This document shows, piece by piece, positions 46,347 to 56,548 of a DNA stretch of 64,000 nucleotides. The notes beneath the pieces are model-generated. The model saw nothing but the letters and a program-made list of their open reading frames with translations, did no database searches and was not told where the DNA came from. Location: assembly GCF_030247195.1 (NCBI RefSeq), contig NC_080672.1, forward strand, positions 83,450,113-83,514,112, written 5' to 3'. The stretch's first letter is position 1. Each line of letters begins with the position of its first letter. Source of the DNA: Topomyia yanbarensis. Lineage: Eukaryota; Arthropoda; Insecta; Diptera; Culicidae. The position numbers and the translations under genes were made by a program.

Positions 46347-46880
46347 TCAGGACATAATTGTCGGGTATCGATTCATTAGCGGCCCATTGCTGCCGCTGCT
46401 GCTACTAACATACATTTCGTTTCCACTGGCATTGGACGCATTTGATGCTGGCACGGCAGCCGTCTGAATCAGGGCCGCCGGTCCGCTGCCATCCGGTCGG
46501 GGACTACCGATCGTAAGTTGTACCTGCAGTCCGGATTCCTTGATCAGATTAACCACATCCCCGTGGTTCATAGCGGATATATCGATCGAGTTAACGGCCA
46601 CTATGCGGTCGCCGATCTTTAGCTCGCCGCACCGTTCGGCCGGGCTGCCAGGAATGAGATCACCGATCGACGAACCGTGGTACTGGCCCGAGGAGGAAAT
46701 TATCACAAAGCCGAAACCTTCATTTTCGCTGCGAGCTACCAGCACGTTGTACGGATAGCGCGGGTTTGGTGGCGGTGGAGGTGGTTTGTTGAGTTTCCGT
46801 CGCCGCAGGATCATTGTGACCTGGCCGCGAAGACCGGCTTCGCCCATCAGTTGCACTACCCGGTGGTGTGAAGCGTTTTC
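46347..46880 (-). CDS. Magi: Magi scaffold protein, last coding exon (PDZ domain)
   Basis: An exon opens after the minus-strand acceptor 'tgctccttttag' (46881) and runs 177 codons to a TGA at 46347. It starts with the end of one PDZ domain (ENASHHRVVQLMGEAGLRGQ, then VTMILRRR), a Pro-run linker (KPPPPPPNPRYPYNV), a full PDZ domain with the carboxylate-binding loop changed to GFGFVIISS, then GDLIPGSPAERCGELKIGDR, IVAVNSIDISAMNHGDVVNL and IKESGLQVQLTI, then a Ser/Asn/Ala tail. 'ENEGFGFVIISS' and 'SPAERC' are hallmarks of the MAGI PDZ that follows the tail 'VxLMxxAAxxGQVxLxVRRK'. MAGI proteins organise epithelial junctions at the membrane. Upstream exons lie to the right beyond repeats or outside the window. 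Confidence 0.88.
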   Translation of the reverse strand, partial: ENASHHRVVQLMGEAGLRGQVTMILRRRKLNKPPPPPPNPRYPYNVLVARSENEGFGFVIISSSGQYHGSSIGDLIPGSPAERCGELKIGDRIVAVNSIDISAMNHGDVVNLIKESGLQVQLTIGSPRPDGSGPAALIQTAAVPASNASNASGNEMYVSSSSGSNGPLMNRYPTIMS

Positions 46881-47301
46881 CTAAAAGGAGCAAAAGAAAA
46901 TTAACATTAATTTCAGAAAAAATAGAATGTATCGAATATGATTTTCAGTGACATGTTGGAGTAAGTTAACTCTGGTTGTTATTTTCAGCCTGCAGGGGAG
47001 CGAGCCATTTGGCATAAAGTCATTAGGTATAATGGATTTAGCATAACAGACATTTGTCATGATTTTGAGGAGATATCATTCTGCAGGTTCTTGGGCATAA
47101 CTGATGTTTGGAACAATTATTTTTAACTTATGTAAAACGGTCATTTGGCCTAATTTTACTAAGTAATCTAACTGAAGGTCATTTGACATAACAGACGAAT
47201 TTGTAGCTTATAAGGCAATAATAATCATATGTAGTTTTCCATTACCTAATATTGATTATATTTCAAGTAAATACATTTTATAACTGAGTTTGCCTTCTTG
47301 T
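46881..47301. other. Magi intron start with 'catttggcataa' repeats
   Basis: Several forms of 'gtcatttggcataa/cataacagac' occur between 47009 and 47210, and again near 50405-50430 and 50670-50690. Probably decayed pieces of one repeat family split by later insertions (SINE and hAT-like). No gene. Confidence 0.5.
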
Positions 47302-47322
47302 AAGTATGAGCAGTTCTTTTAA

Positions 47323-47857
47323 TGACGGCACCGGTGGTTGAGTAGTAAGCGTGTGATCGCCATAACTTCCAGTTGGCCTGGGTTCAATTCCAGCCGAGGT
47401 TGTTGAGATTTTTCTGAGGTGAAAAATCTGTGGTCACGTCTTCCTTCGGAAAGGAAGTACAGCCGTTGGTCCCCGGTCCATGAAATTGGTGGATTGATAT
47501 CTAGTCCAGGTAGTGGAATCACCTCTCTGGCGTCGGCAAAGAAGAAGTAGATCCCCAACTTTCCTATACTCTTACTAACAAAAATATCCTCCTCCCGTGA
47601 TACTTGTGGAGTGCTCAGTAGTATATACGGCCTCTAACAAAAGCAAGTATCGGACTAACCATTCCTTCCCTTTCCTTTCGAGATCTACGTTCGGGCCTGG
47701 TCGGCGCCGGTATTGATCAATACTTTAGGATTACCAGGAGTTGCACATTGAAAGATTCCCAAGCATAATTATATACTTATATAATATAATTCCCTGTGCA
47801 ACTTCAGCTAGTCCCGATCGATAACGGAGTAGCAGCCAGGGGTGGTCGCACAAGCTC
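47323..47857 (+). mobile_element. SINE-like retroposon with 21-bp target duplication
   Basis: 535 bp flanked by a perfect 21-bp duplication (47302-47322 and 47858-47878; begins AAGTATGAGCAGTTC). The head resembles a tRNA-type promoter: an A-box-like 'ggtggttgagtagtaag' at about 47333 and a B-box 'ggttcaattcc' at about 47391. The long perfect duplication implies a recent target-primed insertion. It is longer than typical tRNA SINEs and lacks a poly(A) tail. Confidence 0.8.
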
Positions 47858-47878
47858 AAGTATGAGCAGTTCTTTTAA

Positions 47879-48412
47879 GTTTGTTTTGAAATTGTTGTGT
47901 TTCTTCATTTTTGCAATTATGGATTGTTTGTCTATAACTTACGTTGTAGTATAGCGTAGATTTTACAGGTTTTATTGATGCAGCGCACTAAAACTGCATC
48001 CACCAGATGTCAGTTTTGCATTTGTTTTCATTATTATGAGCGCCAGAGAACTTTACTTTTCCATACATTTTTTTCAATAATTAACCTTATCCTTATCCTT
48101 CTTTAGATCATGAACTGTTCTTTCAAATTTTAAACCGTTCGATCCAAACGATAGTTAACTTTATCATTTTTGGATATCGCTAAGTTTTTCAAACGATGAT
48201 TTATTGAATCGATTTGCATATATTGAATCATCGGCTGTTACATTGCTCTTGCAATTGGGGCGAAGCCAGTGTAATGCGAATTTACCGCATAACCGAGACA
48301 GATCGGAAGAGGCGCAAAGCCACTGAAAATCCGATCGACACCATATCGCGCACAGTCCAAAATAGTGTCCGTTTCCCTGTAGATAAAAAATGGCAAATTG
48401 CCTCCAGTATCA
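47879..48412. other. No gene seen
   Basis: Spacer inside the presumed Magi intron. The last 8 bases (CCACTTCT, 48413-48420) are the target duplication of the next element. Confidence 0.4.
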
Positions 48413-48420
48413 CCACTTCT

Positions 48421-50381
48421 CAGTGGCGTAGTCATGGGGGGGTTTTGGGGGTTAAAACCCCCTCCAAACCAAAATATTTGAATTGAAGAAATAACGTTTG
48501 ATGTTGACTAGTTTATTAAATATTCATATAATAATTTTGGAAGTTTATTATCTGTTCATTACATTGAAAACATAATGCTTTAAACGTTATGGGAACTTTT
48601 TGTAAATTGTGAGAATGGGATCTTGTGACTAATATTTTAGTGGGGATCCTGAAGTTGATAAATCATGTAAATATCAAGCAAAATAGCTTAATGAAAACGC
48701 CTACATAGAAACTGATGAAAAATGGCGTTTGACGCTTGTCTCTAACAGGTCAGAATCGGTTTTTATGTGCATTTGATTTTTTTGGGTTATCACTTATATA
48801 ACGTGCCACTAGCTAAGATTGGTAATCAAAAAATTGAATTTTTTCGCGTTGTTCGCTATTTATGGTGTCCATTTGGGTATCGAATTGAATGGCGCCAAGA
48901 TTCCATAATTTGGAAACCATCAGCTTTTGGAGGTTTAGTATTTAGCAGCATAATTTTGTTGATTAATTTTTCCAGTTGGATGCATTACTAATTCCAATCA
49001 TATTTAGTTCGAGACTTAGTGTCTTCAGCAAAGTTTTCAAGAATGTTATTGCAGATAGCTTGGTTGAAGATATGAATGCAACCCGTATTTGTGCATTATA
49101 GGCCATGTTGCACTAAGAATTCCCTTACTAACGGTTATAGGCGGCAACAAAGAATTTGGGAGAACACCTTGTACATGACGTTTACTATCCTAGTATGCAA
49201 AAGTGACTTCAACGCCACTTTGGTCAAATTTAACTTTTTCGTATTTTTAAGCTCACTACGAAAATTAGCATCTTTCAGTGCAAACGACTTCAAATAAAAA
49301 AAACCCGTTGAAATGCGAAAAGCAAAGTGGTGAAAGCATGCTTTTACCCGCACCATGCAAGATTTGAAAATTGATTTCCTGAAAAAATTTTATAGATGGG
49401 ACATACTACTCCCTACATCCTATACTTCGGTAAAATCTCCTCCTTACAGATCTTCAAAAGCACCCAGTGGAGTGCTCTAGCCAATTCCTCTACTCTGTGT
49501 TTGAGTAGCTCACATGACAGTTGATCATTACCAGCGGTTCAACCGTCCTATTTTTTCATGAATCTTAGGTAGATCCGGAATCTGTCGTCGACTGCGCGCG
49601 TCTCCAATCTGATTCTTGCAATACTCTTGTCGTCGACTGCTTCGCTATTTAGGTGTTCGTCATAATATACTTATCAATCGTGAGAATTTCAGCACATTAT
49701 TTATAAGGTGTACAGACTATTATGTGGATAACCGGTTTATACAATACCCCGGCCTATCAGGATGTTTATGTCACCGATGACGAGCTTAACATTTCGCCAT
49801 AGGCAGCTAGCATAGACATGCTCCAGCTGCGCATAAAATGCATCTTTCTCGGATTCGTGAGGTCAGTGCACATTGATAATGCTCTAGTCGAAGAAATGGC
49901 CTTTGATCCACACTGCACACATCCTTTCGCTGATCGCCTTCCATTTGATCACGCATTGGCGCATTTTGCCCAGCTTTTGTGCCGTTGCTCGATTCCCGCA
50001 TTTCCACACCTTTTGCTCTGTATATCAAAGCTCTTCCAATGCTGCGGTTTCGAAGTTACGAGTTTTCAGCTCACCCTTTTCTGCTTGATTGTTAGTAAAG
50101 TGGTGTTTTTGGGCCACTCGGTGAACTTGACCTAACCTGTCTCGTAGTCCGTCACCCAACATAACTGGCACCTGCGACAGGTATCTAGTTCTGCCTACGG
50201 TAGGGTTATAGCGCCCATGCCCACTCACACCATCCCATTTCGCTATTACTGCAGAACACGCTAGTACCCAGTCGATCGCGGCCTAGAGATTAAATGTTAT
50301 CAATAGTCCCGCAAACATTTTCGAAAAATCTAAGATTTTCGTCAAAACCCCCTCCAAACCAAATTTCTGGCTACGCCACTG
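48421..50381. mobile_element. hAT-like element with CAGTGGCGTAG ends
   Basis: 1,961 bp with ends CAGTGGCGTAGTCATGG and, inverted, CAGTGGCGTAGCCAGAA; the subterminal 'aaaaccccctccaaacc' appears at both ends (48455 and 50343), but in the same orientation. Flanked by exact 8-bp duplications CCACTTCT (48413-48420, 50382-50389). CAGTGGCGTAGCCAG plus an 8-bp duplication is typical of hAT-type transposons. No hAT transposase was recognised; the right half contains an RTE LINE fragment. Confidence 0.85.
49735..50285 (-). pseudogene. RTE-clade LINE endonuclease fragment inside the hAT-like element
   Basis: Minus strand, broken frames: EWPKNTTLLTIKQKGELKTR, then NFETAALEELWYTEQKVWKC, then KWKAISERMCAVWIKGHFFD, then SIINVH, then KDAFYAQLEHVYASCLWRNV and KLVIGDINILIG. 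RTE endonucleases have ISERMCVLRIKGRF, YSIINVHCPHE, AFYxQLExxY and KIVIGDxNA in this order. Stops and frameshifts throughout. Confidence 0.75.
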
Positions 50382-50389
50382 CCACTTCT

Positions 50390-50976
50390 TAAAATTATAC
50401 CAAATAACCGTTACGCCAAATGACCTTCACTTCAAACAAAATCGAATCTGATACACTGCCGTTATACGCATATTTGTCTCATGTTCTACGGGATTCCCTA
50501 CACACATGGGACAATTCTGCGTATAACGGCAGTACACAGATTAGCTAGAATGTAAAATTGAGGATAATATGGGACATACTGGGGATTATCACTAGCAGAG
50601 CATCTCGAAGATGGTGTTTTATTTGACATAAATAAATTTGATATAGTTGGGTATACAAGTCGTTTAGCATTATGGTCATTTGCCATTTTTTTTACCAAAG
50701 TGACGAACTGTAGCTAATACTCATTTGTCCGGTTTACTCAGACTTAGCGACTAAATTAGTTATGCAATTTGCGTTTCCATTTCGTCTCATCAGAATCCGA
50801 CAAACTTAGTGACAGGATTAAGCTAGCGCCGGATTGACGCTAGCTCCAAAAAATTGAGACACAATTTATGTTCCTGAGCGAACTCCTAGTCAAGCGTGAT
50901 GTCCCGCAAGAAAAGGAGCTCATTCCAAATCGAAACATTTGGTTTGGCTTAGCAGGCAAATGGAAGATGCACTATC
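50390..50976. other. No gene seen; inverted phrase pair
   Basis: A short inverted pair 'cactgccgttatacgcat' / 'gcgtataacggcagta' (50455-50475 and 50519-50535) surrounds about 45 bp and could be a small MITE. Otherwise non-coding. Confidence 0.45.
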
Positions 50977-51144
50977 GGGGTTTTCGATTGATTGACACCG
51001 GTGTAGTGGAGTGTACTGGTTTTGCACTTTCTAGCAGAAGTGTCAATGGAATATACCCAGTTTTCCGCACTTCTGCTAGAAAGTGCAGAAACGGTGCAGT
51101 TTTAGTGCACTCCACTACACCGGTGTCAAACAATCGAATACCCC
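50977..51144. mobile_element. 168-bp fold-back MITE
   Basis: Left arm 'ggggttttcgattgattgac' continues 'accggtgtagtggagtg'; the right arm mirrors it over about 37 bp, ending 'caatcgaatacccc'. The inner arms 'gcactttctagcagaagtg' also pair, so nearly the whole element is a hairpin. Confidence 0.85.
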
Positions 51145-51317
51145 ATATGCTATATCCTTAGATCTTCCAATGAGACACAATTTTTTTTCGAGAGTTGTCC
51201 CTAGTTGAGTTGCAGAGCTAGTTTCTCGAAAGGGCTCCCCGTCAGAATCACACACCACAATTGCAGACGAGACAGGCAATGTCGCCCACTAAAACACTGC
51301 TTAAGACCAATTGCAGC

Positions 51318-52640
51318 GTGCCGTGATTCTGAATGTGATATTTATTGTACGGTTCAGATATGTGCGGGCGTAGAGACTTCGTGATCGCGTGTAGCATCGC
51401 AAAGGCTCAAGCATTTGTATGTTAACGTGTTCAATCGCGTGTGCTAACGTGTATGTAACTTCGCGTATATAAATTCTTTTTTATAGCCGTGTCTCTTTCG
51501 CATATTCGCGTGTGTTCTTGGATGATCGAGTGCGGACCGTGAATCTAATACTTAATTTTTGATGTACGGCTCAGATGCTAAAAAAATTAGCTCTTCCATA
51601 TCACTAGAGCTCCCGGCCATGTCGCCATGGAAGGTATTGCCTAGTAGATATGAGCTTTATTTTTTTATTGGTCCAACTGAATGTATGGGCCTAAGTTACC
51701 AGGACAAAGGGTAATGATTTTCGGATGTGACCGATTAATGTCGCGCGAACACGGACGTTTGTAGGTTCGCGTTTGAGACAGCGTTTGAAACTTCGTAAGT
51801 GCTAAACTGCCCATAACAGCATAAGAGTCCCATGTTGAAAAACAGCAAGCCGAGAAAAATGCTGTTCAAGATTGTCCCATCCATTGAGCCAAATGGATGG
51901 GACAACCATGTTTTGGTATTTTTTTCATATTTTCTGAACAAACCCGGTAATATTATTTGTGCAGTGTGATTCAGTGGTGATACATAATACAATCCAACAG
52001 ATAACTCATTTTCGACAAAAATCCACATGGGACTCTTATGCGTTTATGGGCAGTAAAACGTTAACCTTATTACCAGGGTGTTATCAAATTTGCGCGATCT
52101 TGGCCGTAGGTGTGCGTTGTTCATCGCGAATGGCTTAAGCGTTCGTATGTTAACGTGTTTGTCACGTGTGCTCGTGTGCCTGTGACTTTACGTGTACAAA
52201 ACTGAATTTTGTAGACATGCGGCCATTCATATAATCGCGTGCGTTCTTGGATGGTCACGCGGACCTTGTTCCTGGTGTTTAGTTTTCGATGTACTGTACA
52301 ATTCACATTCTGACAGGGAGTGAGTTACCCCATATCACTAGAGTTACCGGTCATGTCGCCATTGAACGTATTGTCCAGTGGATATGAGAGCTTTCTTTTT
52401 TTTTAATTGATCCAATTGAAGGCATGGACTTAGTCTACTGATACCAAGAATAGAAACTTCCGGAAGTGACCGATTCATGATCGTGCAAGTGCGGAAGTTA
52501 ACGTGTTTGTCACGTGTATGTGACCTCGCGTGTATAATTTCGATTTTATAATCATGTAACGTGTATTATTGAATGATCGCGCGCGGACCGTGAATCTGAT
52601 GCTTAATTTTTGGTGTATGGTACCGTTGTGACATCACCAA
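51318..52640. repeat. Degenerate tandem array, unit about 400 bp, with a MITE between units
   Basis: Unit A (about 51318-51757), unit B (about 52090-52480) and a partial unit C (about 52480-52625) share in order 'gtatgttaacgtgttt', 'gcgtgtRttcttggatg', 'cgcggaccgtgaatct', 'catatcactagag', 'catgtcgccat' and 'atatgagagcttt'. No coding sequence. Could be an LTR or satellite unit; its class is not known to me. Confidence 0.7.
51807..52053. mobile_element. 247-bp MITE with CTGCCCATAA ends
   Basis: Left end CTGCCCATAACAGCATAAGA, right end inverted CTGCCCATAAACGCATAAGA, followed on both sides by a paired GTCCCATGT. Flanked by TAAA on both sides. An inner perfect hairpin (ttgtcccatccatt / aatggatgggacaa) lies at 51872-51905. 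Confidence 0.8.
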
Positions 52641-52723
52641 AAAGCGTTCCACCGAAATCGTCCTTTATCCTGACCCGCGGAACCTCCGTTCCACTAAACA
52701 GTTTAATTGATATCCGGTGACAA

Positions 52724-52888
52724 GGGGTGGGCGTAGCGTATTGGTAAATCGATTGCCTTGTACGCAGCGCACCTGGGTTCGAGTCCCGACCCCGCACATA
52801 GGGTTAGAAATTTTTCCTAAAAGATTTTTCTAACCCGAAGAGGCGAATGACCTTAAGATTAAAACCTCTATAATGGAAATAAAAAAAA
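52724..52888 (+). mobile_element. tRNA-derived SINE, 165 bp, with 14-bp target duplication
   Basis: The head has A-box-like 'ggcgtagcgtattggtaa' and B-box 'gggttcgagtcccgaccc', followed by a body with a small inverted pair (gggttagaaattttt / aaagatttttctaaccc) and an A-rich tail. Flanking ATATCCGGTGACAA and ATATCTGGTGACAA form a target duplication with one change. The promoter is of tRNA type but the sequence cannot fold as a full tRNA. Confidence 0.88.
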
Positions 52889-52902
52889 ATATCTGGTGAC
52901 AA

Positions 52903-55900
52903 CCAACGGCTTGAGGTAAGTCCGCAGGTAAGTAATACAGTTATTTTCATGGCTAACACTGTTTTACATTTCTTACAAAAGAAATGTATAGGATTCGCTC
53001 AAACTTTGAAAACTTTTTCCGAAGCCCGGAGGGCCGAGTCTCGTATTCCAATCGACTCAGCTCGACAAATTGAGACAATGTCTGTATGTATTTGTGCATG
53101 TATGTACAGAATGTCATGTAATTATCTCAGCAATGGCTGAACCGATCTTGATGAAACTAGTTTCAAATGAAAGGCCCAACGTGACCATTTGACACTATTA
53201 GTTTTGTTTTTCGATATGTTGTTTACTTTCTGAGATATGGGTGGTTTTGTCAAAGCACGGCAGGTTTTTGGCAAATAAATTTCGAACCAAGCAATGTTAT
53301 CCCGCAGACTGCACCTTAATAGAAAGCTTGTAAAAATACCTTTCTAACACGCTATAGATTCTCAAAATTTGTTCAGGTGCGGCGGAGATATTAAACATTT
53401 TGTATATTTATTCCTCGCTTACCGATTTTTACTAATTCAAAAGGAGACTGTTTCATACAGAGTATTGCTTTACTGTTGTTTTAGGGGCAAAACTAAACCG
53501 ATTTTGAATATCGATGTTTGAAAACACATCTACGTGATTCAAGAAATTTGACTTTGAAAACATTTTATGAATCACCTCTAAAAAAATAACTATTTCTCAA
53601 AAATCAATACCGTCAAGTCACCAGTCACCGTGCGTTTAAGCAGATTTGTCGTGACTTCAAGCTCTATTTTCTTATCAAAATGATAATCGCCCTCATAGTC
53701 ACCGTGAAAATATTTTCATAACACGTCACAATTTAGAAATAATATAAAACTATTAGCAACAAAACGAGAATTAGGAGTTGAGGACATTTGTTTGGAACAT
53801 GTCATAGTCACCAGTCACCGTTCTATGCACCATTAACTGTACATGAAGGGATCCATCAACCGTGTATTTAAAATTTATATTCAACTTCATTTAGAATGTT
53901 TCAATAAAACGATAAAACGATAGGATTTGTGATTTTTAGGGAACTAGTTCCATAAATTTCGTGATTTTGAAACTGCACGGTGAATGGAGCACGCACGGCG
54001 ACTTAACGGTATGTAAGTTCACTTCAAAGACAAAATAATGTGTGAATTTTTTTTCTAGAAATCATGTATTTATTCCTTGGATTAGGCGTTGCGTTCAATC
54101 GTGAGGTAAATGTTGGATGGTATATGAATCAACAGATCGTCAATAATTCACCTAGTAGTGAGATAAAAGATTTCTCATATAATTAATCGTGGTATCACCG
54201 AAAGCCACTGTATTTTTGAATCCCAAAACTCTAGCGAAAATTTAGCTCTTTTGCAGGATTTAGGTTATACTGGCTATGACGCAAAAATTACCACTTACTT
54301 TAATTATAATAAGGATGTAAGGTATCAATATATCGCATAATATGCCTTTTAAAAGTAATATCACGGCATTAACTATCATTTGCCATTCCTCAAGCGTTCC
54401 CGCCTCTATCACTCGCTCTCCCTCCCTTCGTGTTAGTGGCAACTGTCACGACTCACATCCAGCTTGCTATTTCTCAATCCATTTCAAAGTTGTGTGATAA
54501 GATCTTCTGCTAGTCTGATATATTTATTACTATCCAAGCTAATTTCATGTGGGCGTTGTAATTGTGAAGGTTTGAGAAACAAAACTATTTTTGTCTGCTG
54601 TTACCCTATAATTAGTTTTTTTGCATTTTAGTGTAGAAGAACAAGTTTAATAATACATCCTACATGGCAAATAAAATATTTGCAGTCCTGAGAAAATTTC
54701 CAAAATATTTGCATTATGGGAAAACTATAACTATTTTCAAATGTTTACACCTTTAAGATGAAAGAGATATCCCTTCGACGCGTTGCACTATAGGTAGACA
54801 GGTGACCTAAAATCGAAAACGACATCAGCTCAAATTTAATTCAAATCTATTTAAAGTTTGTATGTACACTATGGCTAACTCAGAAAAATATTTCGCTTAA
54901 CTGGGCAATATGGATGTTTAACGATGAACATTTTGAGAAGAGACATTCCACGTGCGTTATTAAAACTCTTCGTATCTCTATTGAATTTTGAATGAAACAT
55001 ATGCTCAAATATGTCATGTAAAAATTAAGAACATTTTTTTGTGATGATATTAAAAATGCACATTCGTTGTTTTGGTATGAACTTTCATGGAAAATAACTG
55101 ATCAAAACCCAAAAATATTCACGAATTAGATCCGGGAAAAAATTCACCCAAAGTCCCCACTCTAGATGGGGGTTGCAAGAACAATATGTCTTCTAACTTA
55201 TCGTCGTCCATATCTGCTCTATACTGAGTATACTTCAATTGATGTTTCAATGGCAGCCACAATTAGTAGAGAGGCATTAGATAATTCAGCAAACGTTTCG
55301 TTCGAGTTTTCCATATTGTACAAGTAAATTAGCGAGGATTACAGTCAGAGTTTATGCATTGGACAGATAGTTGATCTGACTACATTTTTGCCTACCTGAT
55401 AGTTTAAACCATTTCTTTTCACAGTATTGGTTTGAATAGGACTCATTTATCCATATTTCCTGAACGCGAATTCTGAACGAAACAATATTCAAGCTATAAA
55501 GATGACTGGAAAGAGACTGCATTATAATCAACTGAATGCACGCCTTTTATGCTATCGCCATAGCCTAAGCACTTCACATTATTCAATTTATGCAAATGAA
55601 AACTTTGAAATATCTACCTGTCTCATTAGCGAATCGCATTCTCCCTCTGTCGCTCTGTGTACAAGGGGCTTGAAAGCACATGTGACCTTTTCCCACTTTA
55701 CTATATTAAATTGCGCGTTAAAATACTGGACCAGCAACTTCTATTCTGCGCAAATTTGTTTTTTCTCGGGAATATGTGACCAAAAATTAAACTTTGAATT
55801 CCAAAGCAAATTGAACGTTTCAGATCTCTGATTAACTAATTGAACTAATTAAGGTCCATCAATAAAGTAGAAATACCAGATAATCTTAAAACGACGCCGT

Positions 55901-55995
55901 CAAGTAAAGAAGCATGAAAACGAAAAGACTAAAACAAAAAAAAGGATGGAAGCCCTAGAAAGTCCATTGTATATAATTTAGCCTTTTTTCAGAAG
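52903..55995. other. Repeat-derived spacer, no gene seen
   Basis: 52960-53180 carries a mosquito-style repeat phrase (agcccggagggccgagtc ... tctgtatgtatttgtgcatg ... ctgaaccgatcttgatgaaa). Between 53600 and 54010 'agtcaccagtcaccgt' occurs three times, suggesting an old repeat. The remainder is AT-rich. Frames up to 109 codons have no recognisable domains. Confidence 0.45.
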
Positions 55996-56406
55996 ATGGG
56001 ATTTTCAAAAACATTTCATAACTTTCTGATACAATCTGCGTTCATTTTATCTATTTTGTTCGTTTCATTCTTTGGATCCACTCTGATCAGTTTATTCTTG
56101 TCGTGCATTTACTCATATCATTCATTTAACTTATTCACTGTTTTCATTCCATGCATTCTATTCATTTTTTCCAGTTCATACATTTTGTTCAGTTTCTTCA
56201 TTTTAATAATCTGACTATTTTTTCAGTTTAATTTATTTCATCCAAATAATGTATTTGACTCATTTTTTTTAATTAATTTATAACCTTTAACATCGTTTAA
56301 TTTTCCATTTTAATCAATGCATTTTATTCTGCTGATTTTCTACTTTTTATTCATTTTGTCAATTCAGTTCGTTTTGTTTATTTGATTCGTTTGTTTTCTT
56401 TATTTA
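55996..56406 (+). repeat. Degenerate (ttcattttat)n low-complexity array, left of the 7.5-kb element
   Basis: Variants of 'attcattttgttcattt' repeat with drift. The same array, on the same strand, resumes at 63914 after the transposon, which is what an insertion into one array would produce. Confidence 0.7.
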
Positions 56407-56548
56407 GGCCATTACAAATATTTTTAAAAAATTATGTCCGACTCCAATTTTTTTTTTTTTTTAAGGGGGGGGGGCAAAATAAAAATAAATATTTTTTTTA
56501 TAAAACAGCAATAAAAATTTATTTTAATTTAGTTTAAAAAAAACTAAT

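Noticed and set aside
52724..52888. tRNA gene
   Set aside because: A and B boxes are present, but the sequence cannot form anticodon and acceptor stems and has a SINE body, A-tail and target duplication.
56455..56474. Poly-T and poly-G run as a G-quadruplex or origin signal
   Set aside because: A similar run is at the other end of the same element, so it is better explained as terminal sequence; only one G-run, so no intramolecular quadruplex.
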